Assembly: GCA_903868595.1 (NCBI GenBank)
Contig: CAIPVV010000042.1
Location: 1 to 64,000 of the forward strand
Reading direction: 5' to 3'
Source: an uncultured Pseudomonadota bacterium
GTDB lineage: Bacteria > Pseudomonadota > Gammaproteobacteria > Steroidobacterales > Steroidobacteraceae
DNA: 64,000 nucleotides
Shown: positions 54,531-63,881 of the stretch, in pieces
Position numbering within the stretch: position 1 is the first letter of the stretch
How the letters are laid out: the number at the start of each line of letters is the position of its first letter
Made by a program: the position numbers and the translations under genes
Notes under the pieces: generated by a model
Told to the model about the DNA's origin: nothing
The model's input: only the letters and a program-made list of their open reading frames with translations
Database searches by the model: none

Positions 54531-55532
54531 TCAGCGCGCGAGTACCTCGAACGTGTCGCGCACGGCAAACGCTCGGGGTACCGGCGCTTCCGGGTCCTCT
54601 ACCCGCACCATTTCCCCCTTGAGCCGCTTGCCGGTCAGCGTAAAGCGCAGGTAGTGGTAATTGATCTCATCCTTGCCACGGTAGAGGTCTTCCGGCCCCC
54701 GTTCCACCGCGTAGGGCGAGGCACCGCCGCCGCCGGAGACGAGGTACACGACTGCGTTCTTCTCGAAGCGCTCGTAGTTGTGCGTGTGCCCGGCCACCAC
54801 GATGAACCGGGCGCGCGACGTGCTGGCTACGCTGCCCAGGTAGTCCGCGAGGGCTATTTCATTGGGGCGAGGGTTGTGACTCGCCAGGGAACCGGTGGCC
54901 AAGTCCGCGACCGGCGGGTGGTGCAGGGAGATCATCACGAATCGCACCGACTTGGGCAGGAGCGAGATCTCCCGCTCCAGCCACTGGCGCTGTGGCGAGC
55001 CGGTTTGCAGCGAGGTGTCGCTGTCTAGCGCGATGGCCAGGACCTGGCTACCCAGCCCGGCGGAGTACCAGCGGTGACCGCGAAGGGCGGGAAACGCGGA
55101 CCACCAGTTCTCCAGGCACTGCTCCTCGGCACACTGGGCGAACTCGTGGTTACCCAGGGCCGGATAGACGCGCAGGCCCTGCTCTGACCACGCGCGGGTC
55201 TCCCCGGTAAACACGGCATAGTCCGCCGCCTGTCCGCCGTGGTACGGCAGGTCGCCGCTCAGCAGGAGCGCTGCGGGCTTCTCCTGGGCGATACGGGCGA
55301 CCAGCGCCTGCCGGACGGTGGGGGAGCTCGCTCGCGTCTCGGTCGTGGGCGTGAAGCGCATGTCGCCGTAGGCAATGAAGGTCAGGGGCTGCGGCAAGTC
55401 CCGATCCGCCACGGTGATGAGCGGCGCCTGACCCTGCCGTGCGGTGTGGCTGAGCGGTGCACAGGCGCTGACGAGGAGGGCGGCCAGCACGCCCGCGAGG
55501 GTGAGGGAGACCAGGCGAGTCGAGGTATGCAT
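54531..55532 (-). CDS. metallophosphoesterase lipoprotein
   Basis: A 333-residue calcineurin-like phosphoesterase. The lipobox is VLAALLVSAC. Metal-binding motifs are in order: YGDMRF, SGDLPYHGG, LGNHEF, SLHHPPV and VVAGHTHNYERF, the purple acid phosphatase-like layout. The full set of motifs indicates an active two-metal centre. The lipid anchor suggests a periplasmic location at a membrane. It stands alone, divergent from the two-component genes. Confidence 0.9.
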   Translation of the reverse strand: MHTSTRLVSLTLAGVLAALLVSACAPLSHTARQGQAPLITVADRDLPQPLTFIAYGDMRFTPTTETRASSPTVRQALVARIAQEKPAALLLSGDLPYHGGQAADYAVFTGETRAWSEQGLRVYPALGNHEFAQCAEEQCLENWWSAFPALRGHRWYSAGLGSQVLAIALDSDTSLQTGSPQRQWLEREISLLPKSVRFVMISLHHPPVADLATGSLASHNPRPNEIALADYLGSVASTSRARFIVVAGHTHNYERFEKNAVVYLVSGGGGASPYAVERGPEDLYRGKDEINYHYLRFTLTGKRLKGEMVRVEDPEAPVPRAFAVRDTFEVLAR

Positions 55533-55704
55533 AAAGGAGTGGCTCTCGGGAATGGGGGACGGGCCGTCCGCAGGCTGCGACCGTCATTCCAGCATACTAA
55601 AGTATTGTGACAGGATCCCGCCGCGCCGGCGGCCCGGCGCCGGGTGGCGGGCGCAGGGGCTTCTGTAAGTCTGTTCTAAGTGTTCGGGGCTTACACTCAG
55701 CGCC

Positions 55705-56373
55705 ATGCGCATCCTGCTGGTCGAAGACGACGCGATGATTGGACAGAGCCTGGTGCGCGCCCTGGGTGACGAGGGCTATGTCGTCGACTGGGTTCAGGAC
55801 GGGGCGGCGGCCCTGGAAGCCCTGGCCAGTTCAGTCGCCGATTATGTCCTGGCACTGCTGGACTGGAACCTGCCACGCCGCAGCGGGCTGGAGGTGCTGC
55901 AGCAGCTGCGCGCCGGCGGCCGGGCGCTACCGGTGCTGATGCTGACGGCGCGCGACGATACGCAGGACGTGGTGGCCGGCTTGGACGCCGGCGCCGATGA
56001 CTACCTGGTCAAGCCTTTTGAACTTTCGGAGCTCAAGGCCCGGATCCGAAGCCTTGCCCGCCGGGGCCAGGGCCGTGCCAGTAACGTCACCCGCCATGGC
56101 GAACTCGAAGTAGATGCGTCCAAACACAGCGTGTTGCGCGCGGGAGAGCCAGTCGCGCTGACCGCGCGGGAGTTCGCGCTCCTGTGCGTCCTGCTCGAGC
56201 AGCCGCAGACGGTGCGCTCGCGCCGACAACTGGAGGAACACCTCTATGGCTGGGCGCACCCGGTGGAGAGTAACGCGGTAGAGGTACTTATCCACGCGCT
56301 GCGCCGCAAGCTCGGTCCGCTGAGCATCGAGAATGTACGTGGCGTCGGCTGGCGATTGCGAGAGACCGCGTGA
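55705..56373 (+). CDS. OmpR/PhoB-type response regulator
   Basis: A 222-residue regulator of the QseB/PmrA kind. Acidic pocket D8 and D9, phospho-acceptor D53 (LALLDWNLP), T81 and K103 (DDYLVKPFE) are all in place. A winged-helix C-terminal domain follows (LTAREFALLCVLLEQPQTVRSRRQLEEHLYGW and NAVEVLIHALRRKLG). Its stop overlaps the kinase GTG start by four bases. It presumably controls the pump operon downstream. Confidence 0.95.
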   Translation: MRILLVEDDAMIGQSLVRALGDEGYVVDWVQDGAAALEALASSVADYVLALLDWNLPRRSGLEVLQQLRAGGRALPVLMLTARDDTQDVVAGLDAGADDYLVKPFELSELKARIRSLARRGQGRASNVTRHGELEVDASKHSVLRAGEPVALTAREFALLCVLLEQPQTVRSRRQLEEHLYGWAHPVESNAVEVLIHALRRKLGPLSIENVRGVGWRLRETA

Positions 56374-57692
56374 GCTCGCTGCGAGGCCGGTTGCTCAAGG
56401 TCACCTGGACCGCCGTGCTGCTGGTGGGCGCGGTGTCGGCGGTTGTGACGTTCTTGATCGCCCGACACGAAACGGAGATTCTTCTCGACGGGCAGATGCA
56501 GCGCGTGGCGCTGCTTGCCGCATCAAGCCATCCGGCCAGCACCGGTGGGGAGGCGGTGGTCGTCGCGCCACCACCGGGTTACGAGGCGGAGGACGATCTG
56601 GTCGTGGCGATCCGCGATGTGGACGGGCGGTTGAGGTTCGGCTCCCACCCGCAGATCGCGCTGCCCACGACTTGCGTGGCGGGATTCACGGATCTGGTCG
56701 TGGCCAGTACGGCCTACCGGGCCTTCTGCCTGCCGTTGCCAGGGCGCACGGTCCTCGTCGCGCAGTCCACCATCGTGCGCCGCGAGAGCGCGCTGGGCGC
56801 CGCGATGGGTGCGCTGTTGCCCGTCGTTCTCATCATTCCTGCGCTGGGCCTGGTTATCACCTGGGCCGTGCGTCGACAGCTGCGGGCCGTGACGCGGGCC
56901 GCCAGGACGCTGGCCGATCGTCCACCGCTGTCCCTGGATCCGCTGTCCTCGGACACCCTGCCGCTGGAGGTGTTGCCGCTGGTGGAGGAGTTCAATGTGC
57001 TGCTGCAGCGGGTTCGCCTCGCCATGGCCCGCGAGCAGCATTTCGTTTCCGACGCTGCCCACGCACTTCGCACGCCGCTCACCGCGCTGCAGTTGCAAGC
57101 GCAGGTGCTGGATGGTTCCGCCGATGCAGAGGAGCGTGCACGCCGCCTGCAGGAGCTGCTGGCCGGAATCCGGCGCGTCGTGCGGCTCTCCACGCAATTG
57201 CTGGATCTGGCGCGCTACGACACGGCCGCGAACGGGTCGCCTCAGGCCAGCGATGCGCAGCAGGTGCTCGAGCAGGTGGCGGAGCTGTATTCCCCGATCG
57301 CGCAGGAGCGCGCCGTGCAGCTGGTCATGGCCGGCATGCCCGGCCTGCGTCTTCCTGGCTCGGCGCCGCAGCTGATGCTGGTACTGGGGAATTTGCTGGA
57401 CAATGCCTTGCGGTTTTCACCGGCCGGAGGCTGTATACAGGTGGTGCTTACCCCGGCGGCCAAACAGGTGGAGATCCAGGTGCGCGATGAGGGTCCGGGC
57501 ATGCCTGCCGCGAGCCTGCCGCGGGCATTCGAGCGCTTCTACCGCGTACCGGGCGATACCACGCCCGGCAATGGCCTGGGACTGGCAACCGTGTCGGCGG
57601 TCGTACAGCAACTGGGCGGCACCGTGGTCCTTGAAAACCGGACAGATCGATCAGGCCTCGTCGCCATCGTGAGACTGATAAACCATGACTGA
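56370..57692 (+). CDS. sensor histidine kinase
   Basis: A 440-residue inner-membrane kinase, GTG start inside the upstream gene's end. TM1 is residues about 10-30, then a periplasmic sensor region (EAEDDLVVAIRDVDGRLRFG...CLPLPGRTVLVAQ), TM2 about 150-172, a HAMP-like linker, the H-box SDAAHALRTPLTAL (phospho-His near residue 230), N-box GNLLDNALRFSP, G1 DEGPGMP and G2 GNGLGLATV. Type QseC/PmrB. It overlaps the TolC-type gene by eight bases. Confidence 0.95.
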   Translation: MSSLRGRLLKVTWTAVLLVGAVSAVVTFLIARHETEILLDGQMQRVALLAASSHPASTGGEAVVVAPPPGYEAEDDLVVAIRDVDGRLRFGSHPQIALPTTCVAGFTDLVVASTAYRAFCLPLPGRTVLVAQSTIVRRESALGAAMGALLPVVLIIPALGLVITWAVRRQLRAVTRAARTLADRPPLSLDPLSSDTLPLEVLPLVEEFNVLLQRVRLAMAREQHFVSDAAHALRTPLTALQLQAQVLDGSADAEERARRLQELLAGIRRVVRLSTQLLDLARYDTAANGSPQASDAQQVLEQVAELYSPIAQERAVQLVMAGMPGLRLPGSAPQLMLVLGNLLDNALRFSPAGGCIQVVLTPAAKQVEIQVRDEGPGMPAASLPRAFERFYRVPGDTTPGNGLGLATVSAVVQQLGGTVVLENRTDRSGLVAIVRLINHD

Positions 57693-59055
57693 ATTCCCGC
57701 GAATGGTCTGTCGGCTGGCGGTCGCCGGCTGCCTGCTGGCGCTTGCGGCCTGTGCGAGCGGCTCGGCCCGGCCGCTGGTGGGACCCGAGCAGGCTGCGAT
57801 TCTGGAGGATCCGGCGCCGCAGGCGCTGCAGCGCCGGGCCGCGAGCCTGCGGCATGAACTGATCCGGCCGGTGACGCTGGATTTCACGCAGCCCCTCTCT
57901 CTGGATGAGCTGAGCGTCATCGCAGTCGTCGCCAACCCGGATCTCTACGCGCTGCGAGCCCAGCAGCAGGTGGCGCAGGCGCAGGTGTTTGCCAGCGGAC
58001 TGTTCCCAGACCCGCAGCTCTCCGCCAGCCTGGATCGCGTGCTCTCCCCGACCGGCCAAGGCCTGGTGTCCGCCTACGCCGGCGGGCTCTCGCTGGACGT
58101 GCTCGGCACGCTGTTCACGCGCCGCGCCGACCAGGCGGTTGCCCGCCACGCCGCCGACCAGTTGCGCCTGGACATTGCCTGGGCGGAGTGGAATACGGCG
58201 GGCCAAGCCCGCCTGCTGGCCGAGCGGCTGCACTACCAGACGGAGGCGGGGAAGCTGGCCAGGGAGTCCGCGGCCGCGGCGCAGCGCCTCCTGGGGGCGG
58301 TGCGTGAGGCGGCGCAGCGCGGTGACCTCAAGGGTGACGACCTGCAGGCCCAGCGCGCGGCCGGCGTCGATGCCACGGTCCGCGCGGAGGCGTTGCGCAA
58401 GGACATCGACACGACCCGGCTGGAACTCAACCGCGTGCTGGGGCTCCAGCCCAGCACGCCGCTCGCGTTGGCGGCGCTGCCCTCCCAGGCACCCACCCCC
58501 ACGGCGTCGGTGGAGGACCTGTTCGCCGCGGCGCGTCGCCAGCGATTGGACCTGAAGGCGCTGGAGGAGGGCTACGCCAGCCAGCAAGCGAGCCTGCGCC
58601 GCGCGGTGCTCGGCCAGTACCCCAGGGTGGCTGTCACCCTTAACCGCGCGCGGGACACCAGCGCCGTGCATACCTGGGGTCCGGCGGTGAACCTGGATTT
58701 GCCGCTCTGGAACCGCAACCGCGGCGAGATCGCGCTGGCCACTGCGGAGCGCGAGGTGCTGCGGGCGGAGTTCGCCGCGCGCCTGCACCAGACGCGAGCC
58801 GACCTGGCCGCCTTGCTCGCGGCGCTGCAAAGCGATGAGCGCGCGCTGGAGCAGTCGCGTGGTGAAGCCCAGGCGCTCGCGGCGCTCGCGCTGCAATACG
58901 AGGCGGCGGCGCAGCGCGGCGACCTTGCCCGCAGCGCCGTGGATGTGATGCGACTGACCGCCATCGACAAGCAGATCACCGTCCTTGGACTCGAGCAGTC
59001 CTGTGGCGAACAACGCATCGCCCTGTCGTTGCTGACCGGAGACCCGTTCCCATGA
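57685..59055 (+). CDS. TolC-family outer-membrane efflux lipoprotein
   Basis: A 456-residue outer-membrane efflux protein with lipobox LALAACAS. The typical alternating helices of OEP domains are visible (SVIAVVANPDLYALRAQQQVAQAQVFASGLFPDPQLS; GYASQQASLRRAVLGQYPRVAVTLNRARDTS; LPLWNRNRGEIALATAEREVLRAEF). It provides the outer-membrane channel for the pump. It overlaps the kinase gene by 8 bases and the adaptor gene by 4 (ATGA). Confidence 0.92.
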   Translation: MTEFPRMVCRLAVAGCLLALAACASGSARPLVGPEQAAILEDPAPQALQRRAASLRHELIRPVTLDFTQPLSLDELSVIAVVANPDLYALRAQQQVAQAQVFASGLFPDPQLSASLDRVLSPTGQGLVSAYAGGLSLDVLGTLFTRRADQAVARHAADQLRLDIAWAEWNTAGQARLLAERLHYQTEAGKLARESAAAAQRLLGAVREAAQRGDLKGDDLQAQRAAGVDATVRAEALRKDIDTTRLELNRVLGLQPSTPLALAALPSQAPTPTASVEDLFAAARRQRLDLKALEEGYASQQASLRRAVLGQYPRVAVTLNRARDTSAVHTWGPAVNLDLPLWNRNRGEIALATAEREVLRAEFAARLHQTRADLAALLAALQSDERALEQSRGEAQALAALALQYEAAAQRGDLARSAVDVMRLTAIDKQITVLGLEQSCGEQRIALSLLTGDPFP

Positions 59056-60170
59056 GTAATTCCCCAGGTCCGCTGCGCGTACCTCCCCCGTTGATCTGCC
59101 TTGGACTGCTGTCGGTGCTGCTCGGCGGGTGTGGCAAGCCGGCCGAGGAGGCCGACATCAAGCCCACCGCGCAGGTGCAGTTGGAGCCAGCGGCAGCACG
59201 TAGCCTGGAGGATGCGGTGCTGGCCTATGGCGTGGTGGAAGCCGACGCAGGGCAGGGCCAGGCCCTCAGTGCCCAGGTGGAATCCCAAGTGGCCGAGGTG
59301 TTCGTGCGCAACGGTGAGCTCGTGCATCGGGGGCAGCGCCTGCTGCGGCTGCTGCCCAGCCCCGCCACGGCGCTCGAGGCGGGCCGGGCGCAGCGAGATG
59401 CGCTGGCAGCGCACGTGGAGTGGCAGCGGGTACTGCGCCTGCGCGAGCAGGGACTGGCGACGGAATCAGAACTGCAGGCCGCACGCGCCGCCTCCGAGTC
59501 GGCCGATGCCTTGCAGGCGAGCCTTGCGGCCCGGGTGGGCGCGAGCACAGGCCTGACGGTGGTGGCGCCCGCCGAGGGCATCGTCGATGCCTTGGCGGCG
59601 CGTGCCGGTGAGGTGATCGCGCCGGGTGCGGTGCTCGCGCGCATCGAGCAGTCCAACTCCCGCCTGGTTCGGGCGGGCGTTGAGGCCGATGTCCTGGCTG
59701 GTCTCGTGTCTGGCCAGGCCGTTCGCCTGGTGGATTTGGCGGGCGACGCACGGGGGGCGGGGCGTGTGCTCAGCGTGGATCGACGCCTGGATCCCCAGTC
59801 CGGACTCGCCACGGTGCTGATCCAGACCGACGGTGTGCCGGCCGCGACGGGCATGCGGGTCCGGGCCCGCATCATTCGGTCCACCCATGCCGGTGCAGTC
59901 GCCGTGCCACGCAGCGCGGTCCTCTACGAGGGCGATGAGACTTACCTCTACGTCGCAGCAGGCGGCAAGGCCGAGCGTCGCGTGGTGCAGGTGGGTCTCA
60001 AGGATGGCGAGCTGGTGGAGGTGGTGGGGGGCTTGAAGGTCGGGGAACAGGTCGTCACGGTCGGCAACAACGAGCTCTCCGATGCGATGGCGATCCAGGT
60101 TGCCAAGGCCGCCGGGAAGGCCGGCAACACCGAGACGACGGACGAGACCGACAAGGCCGACTCGCCGTGA
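59052..60170 (+). CDS. RND efflux periplasmic adaptor (MFP) lipoprotein
   Basis: A 372-residue membrane-fusion lipoprotein (lipobox SVLLGGCGK). It links pump and channel. The barrel/lipoyl parts (QALSAQVESQVAEVFVRNGELVHRGQRLLRL; VVAPAEGIVDALAARAGEVIAPGAVLARIEQ) flank a short helical hairpin. The C-terminal membrane-proximal part is VVQVGLKDGELVEVVGGLKVGEQVVTVGNNEL. The overlap with the RND gene (GTGA) couples their translation. Confidence 0.93.
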   Translation: MSNSPGPLRVPPPLICLGLLSVLLGGCGKPAEEADIKPTAQVQLEPAAARSLEDAVLAYGVVEADAGQGQALSAQVESQVAEVFVRNGELVHRGQRLLRLLPSPATALEAGRAQRDALAAHVEWQRVLRLREQGLATESELQAARAASESADALQASLAARVGASTGLTVVAPAEGIVDALAARAGEVIAPGAVLARIEQSNSRLVRAGVEADVLAGLVSGQAVRLVDLAGDARGAGRVLSVDRRLDPQSGLATVLIQTDGVPAATGMRVRARIIRSTHAGAVAVPRSAVLYEGDETYLYVAAGGKAERRVVQVGLKDGELVEVVGGLKVGEQVVTVGNNELSDAMAIQVAKAAGKAGNTETTDETDKADSP

Positions 60171-63100
60171 CGAACTGGCTGTATGAGCACCGCCGCTCGG
60201 TGTTGTTTCTGCTGGTGACGGCGGCACTTCTGGGCGCCGCCGCCGCGTGGCGCCTGCCGGTCGGCCTGTTCCCGGTCATCGACTTCCCGCGCATCGTGGT
60301 TAGCGTGGACGCCGGCGATCGGCCGGTGGAGCGCATGGTGTCGGAGGTCACGCGCCCGCTGGAGGAGTCTCTGCGGGCGGTGCCCGGCGTGCAGAGCCTG
60401 CGCTCCACGAGCTCGCGCGGTGCCGCCGAGATCTCGATGAACTTCTCCTGGGGCGCCGGCATGACGATCGCGGAGCTGCAGGTGCAGTCGGCGGTCAATC
60501 GCACGCTGGCCGGCCTGCCTGCGGGAACGGACTTCTCCGTGCGACGCATGGATCCCACTGTCTTCCCGGTGCTGGGTCTGTCGCTGACCTCCTCCTCCAG
60601 GGACCTTGTGGCACTGCGCGACCTTGCCACCTATACGCTGCGGCCGTTGCTGGCTTCACTGCCGGACGTGGCACAGGTGGAGATCCTCGGTGGCCAGACC
60701 GCCGAGTACGAGGTTCAAGTCGACCCGCAGCGTCTGGCCGCGGCCGGGCTTGCCTTGAGCGATGTCGCCCAGGCGCTGCTCGCCAACAACGTGTTTTCCG
60801 CGGCCGGGCGAGTCGAGGATCGTTACCGCCTGTTCCTGACGCTGACCGATGGCCGGGTCGGCACGCTGGAGGAGCTGCGCGCGCTGGTGCTGAAGGCGGG
60901 GCCGCGAGGGGTCGTCACGCTGGGCGCCGTGGCGCGAATCGGCACCGGGGTGGAGCCCGCCTGGACGCGCGTCACGGCCGACGGGCGCGACGCCGTCCTC
61001 ATCAATATCCGTCAGTCGCGGGGTGCCAATGCGGTCTCCCTGGTGAAGTCCGTGCGGTCAGCGCTTGCGGCGCATCGGGATGAGCTGCCGGCCGACGTCA
61101 AGGTGGGTACCTTCTACGACCAGTCGGAGCTGGTGCAGTCGGCGGTGGGCAGCGTGGCGGAGGCGATCATCATCGGTACCGTGCTGGCGGGGCTCGTCGT
61201 GCTGCTGTTCCTGCGCAACGGACGGCTGACGCTGCTCGTGGCCATCGTGTTGCCGGTGGTGCTGGCGATCACCAGCCTCGTGCTCATGGCGTTCGGCATG
61301 AGCTTCAACATCATGACCTTGGGCGGCGTGGCGGCCGCCGTCGGGTTGATCGTGGATGACACGGTGGTGATGGTTGAACACTTGGTGCGCCGCTTGCAGG
61401 AGGCGCGCGACCCGGATCGGCAGGTGTTGTTGACGGCCACCCGCGAGATGCTGCGCCCGATGCTGGGTTCAACCCTGGCCACGGTGGTGGTGTTCCTGCC
61501 GCTGGCCTTGCTGACCGGGGTTACCGGCGGGTTCTTCCGCGCGCTCGCCCTTACCATGTCCGCGGCGCTGCTCGTCTCCCTGGCTATCGCACTGCTGGCC
61601 GTGCCCCTGATCACCTTGCACTTGGCATCGGGTCCGAACTCCCTGCAGACCCCTGAAAGCGGATCCTGGGTCGAACGCCTGCGCGAGTCCTATGCGCGAT
61701 TTGCGGCGCGACTGCTGCAGGTGCCCGGCCGCGTTCTGGCGGTCGTCGCCGTGCTGGTGCTCTGCGGCGCGTTGGCGTTCTGGAAGCTTCCCAGCGGGTT
61801 CATGCCCCAGATGGACGAGGGCGGCTTCATCCTGGACTACCGGGCGGCGCCTGGAACTTCACTGACCGAGACGGATCGGATCCTGCGAGAGGTGGAACGC
61901 CTTATTCGCAAGCTGCCGGAGGTGGATACCTACTCGCGGCGCACTGGCGTGCAGCTGGGTGGCGGACTGACGGAGGCCAACGAGGGCGACTACTTCATCA
62001 AGCTGCAGCACGGTTCGCGCCGGGACATCGAGGAGGTCATGGCTGACCTGCGCGCGCAGGTCGCGGCGCGGGTTCCCGGTCTGAACATCGAGACGGCGCA
62101 GCTCATGGAGGATCTGATCGGCGACCTCACGGCGGTGCCGCAGCCGGTGGAGGTCAAGCTCTTTGGCCCAGACCTTGAGGCCCTGCGTGCGCAGGGCCGG
62201 GCCGTTGCCAAGCGGCTGGCTAAGGTGCCTGGAGCGGTTGAGATCCGTGACGGCGTGGTGATCGCGGGCGACGCGCTCGAGATACACCTGGATCCGGTGC
62301 GCGTGGCGCAGGAGGGCCTGACGGCGGAAGCCGTCGCGGCGCAGCTGGAGTCGCTCGTCGGCGGTTCGCTGGCCGGGAAGATCCTGGTAGGGGAGAAGCT
62401 GGTCGGCATCCGCCTGCACACGCCGGGCGCGCTGCGGGATCGCGTGGAGGCGCTGGGTGATCTGCAACTGCGCGCCCCGGACGGCCACCTGCTGGCCCTG
62501 CGCCGGGTTGCGACGATACGAACTGCTGCCGGTCAGGCGCAGGTCGTGCGCGAAGACCTGGCGCAGATGGTCGCCGTCACGGCGCGACTGGAGGGACGGG
62601 ACCTGGGCTCGGCGATGAGCGATGTCCAGCAGGCCGTGCGCGACATGCACCTGCCGTCGTCCATTCGCGTGGAGTATGGCGGGCTCTACCGGGAGCAGCA
62701 GGCTTCCTTCCGGGGTCTGGCCGTCGTGTTCGTGACTGCGCTGTTGCTGGTGACGGCGCTGCTGCTCTACCTGTACGAGCAATGGGCGATCGTGCTGTCC
62801 ATCCTTGCCACGATCGGTGCATCGGTCAGCGCGGTATTCATTGGTCTGTGGGTCACGGGGACGGAGCTGGATATCTCGGCGCTCATGGGCCTTACGATGG
62901 TCGTGGGCATCGTGGCGGAAGTGGCGATCTTCTTCTTCGCCGAGATCTCCACCGGCCAGCAGTCGGACGCGAGCCAGGTGATCCAGGCGGGCAGCCGGCG
63001 CCTGCGACCCATCTTGATGACCTCGCTCATCGCGGTCCTGGCGCTGCTGCCGCTCGCCCTGGGCCTGGGCAACGGCGCCTCGATGCAGACCCCGCTGGCC

Positions 63101-63190
63101 ATTGCCATCATCTCCGGGCTCGTGGCTGCCGTGCCGCTCGTGCTCCTGTTCATGCCATCGCTATACTGGCGGCTCAAGGATCACGGCTAG
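60167..63190 (+). CDS. RND multidrug/metal efflux transporter
   Basis: A 1007-residue resistance-nodulation-division pump with GTG start. Twelve transmembrane helices and two large periplasmic loops are laid out normally. The proton relay is in TM4 (GLIVDDTVVMVEHLVRR, Asp pair near residues 396-397). Other signs are PTVFPVLGLSLTSSS, GGQTAEYEVQVDPQRLAAAGL and the TM10-11 GLTMVVGIVAEVAIFFFAEI. Length is on the short side for AcrB-like pumps and closer to HAE/CusA relatives. The substrate is not evident from the sequence. Confidence 0.94.
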   Translation: MTNWLYEHRRSVLFLLVTAALLGAAAAWRLPVGLFPVIDFPRIVVSVDAGDRPVERMVSEVTRPLEESLRAVPGVQSLRSTSSRGAAEISMNFSWGAGMTIAELQVQSAVNRTLAGLPAGTDFSVRRMDPTVFPVLGLSLTSSSRDLVALRDLATYTLRPLLASLPDVAQVEILGGQTAEYEVQVDPQRLAAAGLALSDVAQALLANNVFSAAGRVEDRYRLFLTLTDGRVGTLEELRALVLKAGPRGVVTLGAVARIGTGVEPAWTRVTADGRDAVLINIRQSRGANAVSLVKSVRSALAAHRDELPADVKVGTFYDQSELVQSAVGSVAEAIIIGTVLAGLVVLLFLRNGRLTLLVAIVLPVVLAITSLVLMAFGMSFNIMTLGGVAAAVGLIVDDTVVMVEHLVRRLQEARDPDRQVLLTATREMLRPMLGSTLATVVVFLPLALLTGVTGGFFRALALTMSAALLVSLAIALLAVPLITLHLASGPNSLQTPESGSWVERLRESYARFAARLLQVPGRVLAVVAVLVLCGALAFWKLPSGFMPQMDEGGFILDYRAAPGTSLTETDRILREVERLIRKLPEVDTYSRRTGVQLGGGLTEANEGDYFIKLQHGSRRDIEEVMADLRAQVAARVPGLNIETAQLMEDLIGDLTAVPQPVEVKLFGPDLEALRAQGRAVAKRLAKVPGAVEIRDGVVIAGDALEIHLDPVRVAQEGLTAEAVAAQLESLVGGSLAGKILVGEKLVGIRLHTPGALRDRVEALGDLQLRAPDGHLLALRRVATIRTAAGQAQVVREDLAQMVAVTARLEGRDLGSAMSDVQQAVRDMHLPSSIRVEYGGLYREQQASFRGLAVVFVTALLLVTALLLYLYEQWAIVLSILATIGASVSAVFIGLWVTGTELDISALMGLTMVVGIVAEVAIFFFAEISTGQQSDASQVIQAGSRRLRPILMTSLIAVLALLPLALGLGNGASMQTPLAIAIISGLVAAVPLVLLFMPSLYWRLKDHG

Positions 63191-63205
63191 CCAGGGTGTC
63201 TGCCG

Positions 63206-63808
63206 ATGTCAGCGTATTGGGACGAGCGATATGGCCGCGAGGGCTACTACTACGGCACGCAGCCCAACGACTTTCTGGTGGCGCAGGCGGCGCGCATGGC
63301 CCCTGGCGGGCGGGTGCTCTGCCTGGGCGAGGGCGAGGGTCGCAATGCCGTGTGGCTGGCCGAGCAGGGCTATGCCGTGCTGGCCATCGACCAGTCGCAG
63401 GTCGGCTTGGCCAAGGCAGCAGCCTGGGCTGCCGAGCGGGGCGTCCGCCTGCCGGCGCAGTGTGCCGACCTCGCTGACTATCAGGTGACCCCGGGTCACT
63501 GGGACGCCATCGTCAGTATCTGGTGTCACCTGCCGGACGGCTTGCGCCGGGACGTACACCGACGTTGCGTGCGCGGCCTTGCCCCGGGCGGCGTGATCAT
63601 CCTGGAAGCCTACACGCCAGAGCAGTTGCGCCACCGGACCGGGGGGCCGACCAGCCTGGACCTGCTGCCGACGCTGGCGCTGCTGCGCGAGGATTTCCAA
63701 GGCCTGCAGATCCTGCACGGCGAGGAGTGCGAGCGCCACGTGGCCGAAGGGAGCCGGCACCTGGGCCTCAGTGCCGTCGTGCAGGTCGTGGCGCAGAGGG
63801 CGGTCTGA
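63206..63808 (+). CDS. SAM-dependent methyltransferase (TehB-like)
   Basis: A 200-residue class I methyltransferase. Residues 1-20 (SAYWDERYGREGYYYGTQPNDFL) are typical of the TehB/tellurite or thiopurine group. The SAM site is GGRVLCLGEGEGRNAVWLAEQGYAVLAID (positions about 32-60) and the later motif is WDAIVSIWCHLP. It lies 15 bases after the RND stop, so it may be read with the efflux operon; the link to its function is unclear. Confidence 0.88.
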   Translation: MSAYWDERYGREGYYYGTQPNDFLVAQAARMAPGGRVLCLGEGEGRNAVWLAEQGYAVLAIDQSQVGLAKAAAWAAERGVRLPAQCADLADYQVTPGHWDAIVSIWCHLPDGLRRDVHRRCVRGLAPGGVIILEAYTPEQLRHRTGGPTSLDLLPTLALLREDFQGLQILHGEECERHVAEGSRHLGLSAVVQVVAQRAV

Positions 63809-63881
63809 CCGCCAGGTCGTTATCGCCGGGCGGCGGCGATCCCCTGCCCTCCCGGCCGGCGTTCTTTACAGGAGACTGTCT

